Below are positions 7,702 through 15,706 of a DNA stretch of 64,000 bases, one piece after another (within the stretch, counting starts at the first letter, position 1; the number at the start of each line of letters is the position of its first letter). A program made the translations under genes and the position numbers. Under the pieces are notes generated by a model. It had not been told where the DNA came from. It saw only the letters and a program-made list of their open reading frames with translations, and made no database searches. This DNA is from Salarchaeum japonicum_A (lineage in GTDB: Archaea > Halobacteriota > Halobacteria > Halobacteriales > Halobacteriaceae), in assembly GCF_049705945.1 (NCBI RefSeq), contig NZ_JBNAMV010000004.1, forward strand, positions 186,001 through 250,000, read 5' to 3'.

Positions 7702-8885
7702 GACTCGATATCGACGCCATCGAGCAGTCCTTCGGCGACCTCCGGGTGTTGGACGGCGTGACCGCCACCGTCGAGGAGGGGTCGCTCGTCGGCCTCGTCG
7801 GCCCGAACGGCGCGGGGAAGACGACGCTCCTCCGAACCATCACCGGCGGTTTGACGCCGGACGCCGGAACCGTGTACGCGGGCGATACCGCCGTCCACGA
7901 CCTCTCCTCCCGCGCAGCGAGCAAGCGCATCGCCGTCGTCCCCCAAGAGACCACCATCTCCTTCGACTTCACCGTCCGCGACGTGGTGGAGATGGGACGC
8001 CACCCCCACCAGGCGCGGTTCGGCGCTGACCCCGACCCGGACATCGTCGAGCAGGCGATGGAACGCACGGAAGTCGCGCAGTTCGCGGAGCGCTCCATCA
8101 CCGCGGTGAGCGGCGGGGAGCGAAAGCGCGTACTCCTCGCTCGCGCGCTCGCGCAGGACGCCCCGATTCTCCTGCTCGACGAACCGACCGCCGGCCTCGA
8201 CGTGAACCACCAGATACGCACGCTGGACCTCGTCTCCGGCCTCGTCGCCGAGGGGCGAACGGCGCTCGCGGCCATCCACGACCTCGACCTCGCCGCCCGG
8301 TACTGCGACGCGCTGCTCGTGCTCTCAGAGGGCGGCGTTCTCGCGTACGGCCCGCCCGAGGACGTGTTGACGACGGGGACGCTCCGGGAGGCGTTCGACG
8401 CGCGCACCGCGGTGAGCGAGAACCCGGTCACGGGGTCGCCCTCGGTGACGCCGCTCTCCGAACGCGCCGACGACCGCCCGGAGACCGTGCACGTGCTCGG
8501 GGGCGGCGGGACGGCGGCCGCGCTCGTCCGGCAGCTCGCGGACGCCGGCTTCCGCGTGACGGCCGGCCCCGTCGTCGCCGGGGACGCCGACCATCGGGCG
8601 GCGCGCGCGCTCGCCGCGGACTGCGTGACCGTCGAGCCGTTCGCGAGCGTCGACGGCGACGCGTTCGAGGACGCCCGCGCGCTCGTCGCCGAGGCGGACG
8701 CGACCGTCGTTTCGAGCGACGCACTCGGTCTCGGGCGGAACCGCGAACTGCTGGCGGGCCGCGTGCTCGTCGCGGGCGAGACGACCGCGCTCGACGCGCC
8801 GCACGCGCCCGCCGACCAAGTCGTCGCCGCGGTGCGCAACGGCGAACCGAGCCGCCCCGGAGCGACCGGCGTCCGAACCGATTAG
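7698..8885 (+). CDS. btuD: Cobalamin-type ABC transporter ATP-binding protein with extra C-terminal domain
   Basis: A 395-residue ATPase. The ABC domain has Walker A GPNGAGKTT (35-43), signature VSGGERKRV (137-145), Walker B ILLLDEP with Asp161/Glu162 and switch His194. After about residue 262 comes an additional Rossmann-like module of about 130 residues (VHVLGGGGTAAALVRQLADAG), absent from bacterial BtuD but known in the halobacterial protein. Its role is unclear. The GTG start overlaps the btuC stop. The stop codon overlaps the convergent PAP2 gene stop. Confidence 0.92.
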   Translation: MRLDIDAIEQSFGDLRVLDGVTATVEEGSLVGLVGPNGAGKTTLLRTITGGLTPDAGTVYAGDTAVHDLSSRAASKRIAVVPQETTISFDFTVRDVVEMGRHPHQARFGADPDPDIVEQAMERTEVAQFAERSITAVSGGERKRVLLARALAQDAPILLLDEPTAGLDVNHQIRTLDLVSGLVAEGRTALAAIHDLDLAARYCDALLVLSEGGVLAYGPPEDVLTTGTLREAFDARTAVSENPVTGSPSVTPLSERADDRPETVHVLGGGGTAAALVRQLADAGFRVTAGPVVAGDADHRAARALAADCVTVEPFASVDGDAFEDARALVAEADATVVSSDALGLGRNRELLAGRVLVAGETTALDAPHAPADQVVAAVRNGEPSRPGATGVRTD

Positions 8886-9694
8886 TCGCGGAGCCGGGCG
8901 ACGATTCTGTGGTAGCCGGGGAACGGCAGCACGGACTCCGGCGGAATCCGGTGGCCGAGCACGTACGCGACGCCGGCGAGAACGCCACCGGCGGCGGCGT
9001 CTACGGGCCAATGCATTCCGAGGTAGACCGTCGAGACGACGATGACGGCGGCGGCCGCGCCCGCGGCGCGCGCGTACCCGCGGGTCGTCTTCCGGGCGTA
9101 CAGCGCCGCGAGCACCGAGAGGCCGGTGTGGAGGCTCGGGAACGCTTTCAGCATCGAGTCCGTCGCGAGCATTCCCGCCTCGACTTCGGGCGTGACGAAC
9201 ACGAGCGGGTCGACGTTCGCGGGCGGGTAGAGCGCGGGGATGGAGACCGGCGTGAGGAGGAAGAACGGCGTGGCGAGCAGGACGACGAGGACGTAGGAGA
9301 CGGCGTATCGGCGCGCCGCCCGCTCGGACGCGTACGACTTCAGGACGAGGTACGTCAGGGGAACGAGCACGGGGAAGACGACGAGGTAGAACCCGGCGAG
9401 CGCCCACGTGAGCGGCGGGCTGGCGACCGACTGAACTCCGGCTACCAGTCCGCCGTCCAACGCGTAGACGGCGTCCGTGTACGTCCGGGCGACGTGGTTC
9501 GCCTCGGCGAGCGAGGGGAGGCGGTCGGCGACGAGCCAGGCGACCCCGAGGTACTTCCAGTCGGTCCGGAGGAACTCGCGAACGTACCACGTCGGCCGCC
9601 GCGGGAGGAGGACGGCCGCGGCGAACAGGAGACCGAGCGCCGTCGCCGCGGTGACAGCGACGAGGTACTCGTCCGCGGGCGAGAGCGGGAGCAT
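8882..9694 (-). CDS. PAP2-superfamily membrane phosphatase / inositol phosphotransferase-like
   Basis: A 270-residue polytopic protein of the PAP2_3 (AUR1-like) type. Conserved active-site motifs are FPSLHTG with His189 and STVYLGMHWPVD with His228 and Asp232. The classical SRxxxxxH arginine reads Thr, as is usual in the AUR1-like branch. It probably removes or transfers a phosphate or phospho-headgroup of a membrane lipid, with the active site at the outer membrane face. About six hydrophobic segments are seen. The gene is monocistronic, and its stop shares TTAG with the btuD stop. Confidence 0.83.
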   Translation of the reverse strand: MLPLSPADEYLVAVTAATALGLLFAAAVLLPRRPTWYVREFLRTDWKYLGVAWLVADRLPSLAEANHVARTYTDAVYALDGGLVAGVQSVASPPLTWALAGFYLVVFPVLVPLTYLVLKSYASERAARRYAVSYVLVVLLATPFFLLTPVSIPALYPPANVDPLVFVTPEVEAGMLATDSMLKAFPSLHTGLSVLAALYARKTTRGYARAAGAAAAVIVVSTVYLGMHWPVDAAAGGVLAGVAYVLGHRIPPESVLPFPGYHRIVARLRD

Positions 9695-9779
9695 CCGTTA
9701 CTCGTGGGAGGGCGGCCCGACAGATATGTTACTTTTCATCCGCCCACAGAGTAAAGCCGGCGGCGTTCCCAGGGCGGAT

Positions 9780-11807
9780 ATGAGACGCGTCACGGTTCTC
9801 GTCGTCGTGTTGTTCGTCGCGGCGGTCGCGCCAGTGACGGGTGGCGTCGCCGGCGCGACCGGGCCGGGAGCAACCGCATCCGCCGCGTCGCCCGCGTCGC
9901 CCTCGCCGGCCGCGACGCAGTCGACGGACGAACTCGTGCGAACCACCACGCTCCGCCTGACCCCGAACGACCCGGGAACCGTTGAGGCGGTCGTGGCGTA
10001 CGACACGCCGTCGAACCTCGCGTCGCTCACGGTGAATGCGCAGACGGGAACGGTGGCGTCGACGAACGGCTTCACGGAGACGGAGAGCGGCCTTCAGTGG
10101 GACGAGGAGACCGCGAACCCGTCGTTTACGCTCTCCGTCGAGGTGAACCAGACTATCTCCGGGTCGCGCGCGCTCCCCGGTGAGGTGCACGCGACACCGC
10201 GAGCCGATGCGGCGCAGGAGTCCGGCGGGTACTCGTTCGTGGACGTGGGCGAGTGGGCGATACTGCCCGTCCCCCAGTTCTCCTCGCAGTGGACGTGGTA
10301 CGGGAGCGGGAGCGTGACGCTCTCCTCCTCGGTCGTCGTCGCGGGTGAGGGCGCAGTCGGCGGCACCATCGCCTACCTCGGCCCGGAGACGACGTACTCG
10401 GCGACCGGAAACGGTCAGGAGTTCCGGCTCGTCGTCCCGGCCGCGGCGTCGCTCGCCGAGTCGCCCGACGACGTGCTCGCGTCGCTCACGAAGGCCTCGG
10501 CACTCCTCCAGGTCGGCGACCGCGACGAGCACGTGATGACCATCGCCGCGCCGACGAGCGTGAACTGGGGGCCGGCCGGCCTGGAGTACGGCGGGAGCGA
10601 CTCCTGGGTGCTCGCGGACAGACGCCTCGACACGGCGGGGAACGTCTGGCTCCACGAGTACGTGCACACGCGTCAGGACTTCTCGACGACGAGCGCAACC
10701 CAGTGGGTGACGGAGGCGACCGCGGAGTACTACGGCGCGCTCCTCACGCTCCAGCAGGGCCGCATCGGGTTCGACGCGTTCGCGGACCACCTCGACCGCG
10801 GGACGCGGTCGCCGTACGCGAGCGCCGTGCTCGCGAACCCCTACACGTGGACATACGCGAACTACGTGAAGGGACCGCTCGTCTACGGGAACGTCGACCG
10901 CGCGATTCGAGTTGTGTCGAACGGCGAGCACACGGCGATGGACGTGCTCGGGCGGCTGAACGTGGATAGTGACGGCACGGTGACGCAGTCGGAGTTCCTG
11001 GCGGCCATCGCGGCCGCGGGGTCGGACGACGTGGCGACGTACGCACAGCGGTACACGCAGACCCGCGGCGTCCCGGACATGTGGACTCGGACGGCGCACG
11101 TGGAGGCGTTCGAGGGACCGGTCGCGCAACTGGTGGCGTCGGTGCCGAGCGACGGCGTGCGGGTCACCGGCCCGTACCGGAACACCACGACCGGGAGCGT
11201 TCCGACGCTCGTGACGGGCGAGACGGCCGCTATCTCCGTCGGGGTGACGAACGAGGGCGGTGCTGACGGGTCGTTCACCGCAGCGCTCAGCGGCGCAGAC
11301 AGCACGCTCGACACCGCTGAGGTGTCCGTCGCGCCCGGGGAGACACGGCAGGTGACTCTGTCGGGAACGTTCGCCGAACCGGGCGAGTACACGCTGACGT
11401 ACGGCTACGAGACGCGAACGATACAGGTTCGAGCGCCGGCCTCACCGAACGCTACCGTCGGCGTGGACGCCACCACGGTCGCGCCCGGTGACGCGGTTCG
11501 GGTGTCGCTGGACGCGTCGAACCCCGCGGACTATCCGGCGAACGCGACGTATCCAGTCGTTGTTGACGGAGAAACAGTAGGAACCTGGACGGCCGCGCTC
11601 GGCCCGAACGAGACCGCGTCCTTCGAGACGACGGTGACGTTCGAGGAAACCGGCTCGCACACTATCCAGGTCGGCGACCGCACGTTCACCGTCGTCGCGG
11701 ATGAGACGCCGAAGAGCGAGTCTACCGGAAGCACGCCCGGATTCGGTGTCGCCGCCGCGCTCGTGAGCGTGCTGCTCGCGCTCGCCGTCGCGGTCCGCCG
11801 CCGTTAG
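9780..11807 (+). CDS. Secreted PGF-CTERM protein with HExxH metallopeptidase-like domain
   Basis: A 675-residue surface protein: signal peptide (about 1-25), a low-complexity Ala/Ser/Pro stretch, then a domain with HEYVH at 292-296 and TEATAEYYGA (311-320). These fit a zinc site HExxH plus a downstream Glu, as in gluzincin peptidases (M1/M61-like). The C-terminal half holds CARDB-like beta domains (SVGVTNEGGADGSFTAAL; VSLDASNPADYPANAT). The end, GSTPGFGVAAALVSVLLALAVAVRRR in two pieces, is a PGF-CTERM anchor. Peptidase activity is inferred from the motif only. The start at 9780 gives a proper signal peptide. Confidence 0.84.
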   Translation: MRRVTVLVVVLFVAAVAPVTGGVAGATGPGATASAASPASPSPAATQSTDELVRTTTLRLTPNDPGTVEAVVAYDTPSNLASLTVNAQTGTVASTNGFTETESGLQWDEETANPSFTLSVEVNQTISGSRALPGEVHATPRADAAQESGGYSFVDVGEWAILPVPQFSSQWTWYGSGSVTLSSSVVVAGEGAVGGTIAYLGPETTYSATGNGQEFRLVVPAAASLAESPDDVLASLTKASALLQVGDRDEHVMTIAAPTSVNWGPAGLEYGGSDSWVLADRRLDTAGNVWLHEYVHTRQDFSTTSATQWVTEATAEYYGALLTLQQGRIGFDAFADHLDRGTRSPYASAVLANPYTWTYANYVKGPLVYGNVDRAIRVVSNGEHTAMDVLGRLNVDSDGTVTQSEFLAAIAAAGSDDVATYAQRYTQTRGVPDMWTRTAHVEAFEGPVAQLVASVPSDGVRVTGPYRNTTTGSVPTLVTGETAAISVGVTNEGGADGSFTAALSGADSTLDTAEVSVAPGETRQVTLSGTFAEPGEYTLTYGYETRTIQVRAPASPNATVGVDATTVAPGDAVRVSLDASNPADYPANATYPVVVDGETVGTWTAALGPNETASFETTVTFEETGSHTIQVGDRTFTVVADETPKSESTGSTPGFGVAAALVSVLLALAVAVRRR

Positions 11808-12181
11808 ACGGTCGCGACGACGGCGTACGTGACGCCGGTGATGGCGGCCGCGGCGACGAGAGAAAGTGCAGTGAGTTCGACGGCGTGTCGGCGATCGCGG
11901 CGGCGCGCGTCCGCGCCGTTCACGCTCCCGCGGTCGCCGCCGAAGGAGAACGCGCCCCGCCACGCGAGGCGCACGCAGAACGATTCGCGGCCCTGGACGT
12001 ACCACTCGACGCCGACCGCGAGCGGCGCGAACGCGCCGAGCACGAGAACGGCGGGCGTCGAGCTTATCGAAACGACGAGGACGTAGGCGGCGGCGAGCGC
12101 GAACGCGGCGTACGCCACTCGGTAGCGGCGGCGGCGCTCTCGCTCCCCGATGTTGCACGTCCCTGGAACGTACTCGCTCAT
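11804..12181 (-). CDS. Haloarchaeal membrane protein with N-terminal CNIG motif
   Basis: A 125-residue protein starting MSEYVPGTCNIG, followed by a basic patch (ERERRRRYR), two hydrophobic helices (about 22-56), a loop with basic residues and a final helix (about 103-122). The CNIG start with the following Glu/Arg patch recurs in haloarchaeal membrane proteins, but no function is established. The ATG at 12181 is chosen for this conserved N-terminus. The stop overlaps the metallopeptidase stop within TTAG. Confidence 0.75.
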   Translation of the reverse strand: MSEYVPGTCNIGERERRRRYRVAYAAFALAAAYVLVVSISSTPAVLVLGAFAPLAVGVEWYVQGRESFCVRLAWRGAFSFGGDRGSVNGADARRRDRRHAVELTALSLVAAAAITGVTYAVVATV

Positions 12182-12239
12182 ACAGACACGTAGTCGAGCC
12201 AGCAGGTAAGCGTCTCTGGCCGGGGCGACGCCTGCCGGG

Positions 12240-13151
12240 TCACGGCCGCGCGGCGTCGAGTTCGGCCTGCACGACTCCCCAGTCGATCGGGGGTTCGAGG
12301 CCGACGACTTCGGCTTCGAAGGCTTCGACGCGGTCGCCGTGGGCGTCCCGCCAGTCGTCGCCGGCGCTCGCGGCGATGCGGTCGGCGAGCGCGCCGTGGC
12401 GCTCGCGGAGGTCGGCGAGGCGGTCGGCCTCGATCTCGTAGTCGCCAGTCCACTCCCGGAGGTCGTCGAGTTCGGCCGCGAGGTCCGCAAGAAGGAGAGA
12501 AATCACGCGCGCTTGGAGTGATGCACCGACCCACGCGGTCCCGTCCGCGTCGCCCGCGTTGAGTCGGTCCGCGGCGTCGGCGAGCGCGGAGAGCGAGTCC
12601 GCCACGTCGTCGAGGTCCGCGGCGAACTCCTCGCGGCGAACCTCGGAGGTCGTGAGCCAGCGTTCGAATGACTCGGCGTCGTCGATGAGTTCGTCGGCGT
12701 TCCACTGCGCAGCGGTCGCGTCCTCCCGGAGGTCGTGCAGGGCGAGGGCGACCTCCGCGAGCGCGCCCGGTTCGCCGGTCCGCCCGACGATGTCCTGGAG
12801 GCGCGCGCCGAGTTCCTCCACGGTGGTTTCGAGCGCGGTCAGGCGTTCTTCCTGCGTGGTGAGTCGCGCGTCGACGCTGTCGAGGTCGGGCGCGTCCGCA
12901 GCGGCGTCGCGGGCGTCCGAGACGGCCCGCGCGGCGAGTTCGACGCGCGTCTCGGGAGTGGCGACGACCTTCGAGGCTTCGGCGAGTTCGGCGTCCACGG
13001 CGTCCCAGGTCACGCGGCCGTCCTCGTCGGCGACCGCGCCGAGCGCCGCCCGGACGACGGCGGGGTCGCGGTCCACTTCGTCGGCGACGGCGTCGGTCGC
13101 GTCGTCGACCGGTGTTCCGTCGATACCCTCGGTGTCCGCGCGTTCACGCAT
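12240..13151 (-). CDS. Haloarchaeal coiled-coil protein (annotated elsewhere as halo transducer protein)
   Basis: A 303-residue, strongly acidic and almost wholly helical protein with heptad-like stretches (for example TTQEERLTALETTVEELGARL, about residues 98-118). It has no membrane segment or catalytic motif. Similar haloarchaeal proteins have been labelled halo transducer protein, but no HAMP or receptor domain is visible, so a signalling role is not supported. An AT-rich TATA-like element on the minus strand at 13177-13185 (AATTATATC) lies about 30 bases before the ATG, supporting the start. Confidence 0.72.
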   Translation of the reverse strand: MRERADTEGIDGTPVDDATDAVADEVDRDPAVVRAALGAVADEDGRVTWDAVDAELAEASKVVATPETRVELAARAVSDARDAAADAPDLDSVDARLTTQEERLTALETTVEELGARLQDIVGRTGEPGALAEVALALHDLREDATAAQWNADELIDDAESFERWLTTSEVRREEFAADLDDVADSLSALADAADRLNAGDADGTAWVGASLQARVISLLLADLAAELDDLREWTGDYEIEADRLADLRERHGALADRIAASAGDDWRDAHGDRVEAFEAEVVGLEPPIDWGVVQAELDAARP

Positions 13152-13229
13152 ACTCTGACGGAACCGGACGCACGAGGATATAATTTTCGACAGAGAACGC
13201 CGCTACCGGCTGTTTACGCGGATTGTGGC

Positions 13230-13339
13230 GGACGTACGTCTATATAGCAGGACGTACGGATAGTTCGGGTACTGAGGGTTCGTAGTCGTACGTGGGGGTA
13301 CGTCCACGAATAGTAGACTATTATAAAGGGTCTTTATAG
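13230..13339 (+). promoter_or_regulatory. pstS promoter region with repeated GTAC boxes
   Basis: Five GTAC cores occur at 13234, 13254, 13269, 13288 and 13298. The first is in the perfect palindrome GACGTACGTC (13231-13240). An inverted repeat AATAGT-AG-ACTATT lies at 13309-13322, and the TATA box CTTTATAGG at 13332-13340. The box lies about 25 bases before the pstS start, giving a leaderless transcript. The repeated boxes look like binding sites for a phosphate-responsive regulator; this is inference. Confidence 0.6.
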
Positions 13340-13360
13340 GAAACCGCATCCGTTCACGTG

Positions 13361-14542
13361 ATGCCTCAGGACGAAGCGGGCACGGGAGCGGGCGTATCAC
13401 GGCGTAAGTTCATCGCGGCGACCGGTGCGGTCGGCGCAGCCGGCCTCGCTGGCTGTCAGAGCGAGAGTTCGGGCGACGACACGACGGAGACGACGACCAG
13501 CGGAAACAACAACCAGAACACGCAGACGACGACGCAGTCCGGCAGCAGCGAGCCGGAGATGCTGACGGCCGAGGGGTCCTCGACGGTGTACCCCATCGCG
13601 AACACGGGCAGCTCCTACTGGAACTCCAACCCGCCGAACAGCGACGGCGAGTACTGGGGGTCGAACGACGAGAGCACGGTTCCCGGCTGGGAGGACCTCG
13701 GCAGCCCGGACATGCGACTCGCGGACTACTTCGCGAGCCTCTACGGCTTCGAACCGACCGGTCAGCAGGCGACGCCGCCGTTCATGACGTCCATCGGTCT
13801 CAGTCACTCCGGCACGGGCTGTAAGTCCGTCTGGGACGGCCTCGTCGACATCGGGAACTCCTCCGGCCCCATCACGGCCGAACTCGGCTGGAGCGAGTCG
13901 CAGCGCGACCAGCGCGTCGTCGACCACGTCGTCGGCCGCGACGGCCAGCCGGTCGTCGTCAGCAGCGACGTCTACGACGCAGGTGTCACCGAGCTCACCG
14001 GCGAGGAGGTCCGCAAGATCTACCAGAACGAGATCACGAACTGGAGCGAAGTCGGCGGTCACGACCAGGAGATCTACGTCATCGGTCGCGCCGAGGGCTC
14101 GGGGACGGACACCTCGTTCCGCCTGAACATGCTCGGGAGCGCGGACGCCCCGATGCCCGGCGTGAACACGCGGTTCGGCCAGAACCAGCAGGTCGCGCAG
14201 GCCGTCCAGCAGAACGAGGGCGCAATCGCGTACATGGCGCTCGCGTTCACCGGCCCGCAGGTCCAGCCCGTCGCAATCAACTTCGAGGGGACAGTGTACA
14301 AGCCGGACAAGGACGCGGAGCACACCATCTTCGACAGCGACTACCCGCTGAACCGCGACCTCCACCAGTACACGAAAATCACGGACGACACGCCGAACGG
14401 CACGGACATGCGTGAGGCCGCGTTCATCAACATGTTCCTGACGACGTTCGGACAGACCGTCTTCGTCGAGGGGAACAACTACATCCCGCTTCCGACGAAG
14501 GACATCGAGTCCGAGAAGGCGAAGCTGCCCGACCAGGCCTAA
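13361..14542 (+). CDS. pstS: Phosphate ABC transporter substrate-binding lipoprotein
   Basis: A 393-residue phosphate-binding protein. A twin-arginine signal (SRRKFIAATGAVGAAGLAGC) has Arg14-Arg15 and lipobox Cys32, so the mature protein is a membrane-anchored lipoprotein exported folded. After a Ser/Thr/Asn linker, AEGSSTVYPIAN begins the PBP fold with phosphate-binding Ser/Thr residues. IGRAEGSGTDTSFRLNML carries the second loop. GTG 13358 directly precedes the ATG in frame; the TATA box fits either. First gene of pstSCAB-phoU. Confidence 0.95.
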   Translation: MPQDEAGTGAGVSRRKFIAATGAVGAAGLAGCQSESSGDDTTETTTSGNNNQNTQTTTQSGSSEPEMLTAEGSSTVYPIANTGSSYWNSNPPNSDGEYWGSNDESTVPGWEDLGSPDMRLADYFASLYGFEPTGQQATPPFMTSIGLSHSGTGCKSVWDGLVDIGNSSGPITAELGWSESQRDQRVVDHVVGRDGQPVVVSSDVYDAGVTELTGEEVRKIYQNEITNWSEVGGHDQEIYVIGRAEGSGTDTSFRLNMLGSADAPMPGVNTRFGQNQQVAQAVQQNEGAIAYMALAFTGPQVQPVAINFEGTVYKPDKDAEHTIFDSDYPLNRDLHQYTKITDDTPNGTDMREAAFINMFLTTFGQTVFVEGNNYIPLPTKDIESEKAKLPDQA

Positions 14543-14575
14543 CGCGGCACCCGACCTCCCCTATTTCATTCATTG

Positions 14576-15706
14576 ATGTCATCATTACAAGACCGTGTGG
14601 CGGCCGTTCCGGGCGCGTTCTCGCGCGCGCTCCGGCGGAGTCGGGAGTTCGTCGCGGAGACGGACCCCGTCGCGTTGGCCGTCGTCGGTATTATGACCGT
14701 TTCGCTGCTCGGCGCGCTCGTCGGGTTCCTCCTCGTCTCCGCGCTGACGGCGGTGCCGTTCGTCGTGTTCCTCGCGAGCGCGGCGTACGGCTGGGTGTTC
14801 CATCAGGGACTCACCGCGCGCGCGTTGACGTTCGCGATGACCGTCTCAACGATACTGATACTGCTGCTCATCATCGTGTTCATCTTCGCTGAATCCGTCC
14901 CGATGATTCGGTACGAGAGCGCGACCGTATTCGGCGTGAGCGTCCCCGGTCTCCGGATGTTCATTCAGCCGAACTGGGACGCGGTCTCGCCGCCCATCCG
15001 GTACTCGATGGTGCCGATGATTCACGGCACCGTGATGGTCACGATAATCGCGACAATGGTCGCCGGCCCGCTCGGCGTCGCCGCGGCGCTCTTCCTCTCC
15101 GAAATCGCGCCCCCGGCGGTCCGCGAGACGGTGAAGCCCGGCGTCGAAATCCTCGCCGGCATCCCCTCCATCGTGTACGGCTTCATCGGATTCACGCTCC
15201 TCGGGCCGTGGGCGTCCGATAAGTTCGACATCCTCGGACAGGGAACCTACCTCTTCGTCGGCATCGTCGTCGGGATGATGGCGCTCCCCACGGTCGTCTC
15301 CGTGGCGGAGGACGCGCTCGCGGCCGTCCCCGAGTCGATGAAGTCCGGGTCGCTCGCCATCGGCACGACCGACTGGCAGACCATGACGAGCATCACCCTG
15401 CCCGCCGCGATTTCCGGCGTCTCCGCCGCCGTGCTGCTCGGCGTCGGGCGCGCAATCGGTGAGACGATGGCCGCGACCGTGATGCTCCGCGGCGTCCCAC
15501 GGCTCACCGAACCGATCTACAACGTCTTCTACGGCCAGGAAACGCTCACCTCGCTCATCGCGCGGAACTACGGCGAGGCGGACGGCCTCCAGATGGACGC
15601 GCTGTTCGTCGCGGGCGTCATCCTGTTCGTGACCGTGCTCGCCATCTCCATCGTCTCACAGTACATCGAGTGGCGGATGCGCCGCAAACTCGGGGGTGAG
15701 GCCTGA
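14576..15706 (+). CDS. pstC: Phosphate ABC transporter permease PstC
   Basis: A 376-residue permease of the phosphate transporter. Two N-terminal helices (about 34-85) precede the six-helix BPD_transp_1 domain. The coupling motif EDALAAVPESMKSGSLAIGTTDWQTM (in two parts, about 244-269) contacts PstB. The ATG at 14576 is preferred to the TTG just before it. The 33-base gap after pstS and the one-base stop/start overlap with pstA (TGATG) place it in the operon. Confidence 0.94.
   Translation: MSSLQDRVAAVPGAFSRALRRSREFVAETDPVALAVVGIMTVSLLGALVGFLLVSALTAVPFVVFLASAAYGWVFHQGLTARALTFAMTVSTILILLLIIVFIFAESVPMIRYESATVFGVSVPGLRMFIQPNWDAVSPPIRYSMVPMIHGTVMVTIIATMVAGPLGVAAALFLSEIAPPAVRETVKPGVEILAGIPSIVYGFIGFTLLGPWASDKFDILGQGTYLFVGIVVGMMALPTVVSVAEDALAAVPESMKSGSLAIGTTDWQTMTSITLPAAISGVSAAVLLGVGRAIGETMAATVMLRGVPRLTEPIYNVFYGQETLTSLIARNYGEADGLQMDALFVAGVILFVTVLAISIVSQYIEWRMRRKLGGEA

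Noticed and set aside
13203..13400. 65-codon minus-strand frame in the pstS promoter
   Set aside because: It covers promoter elements and the pstS start, and the translated text has no normal haloarchaeal acidity.
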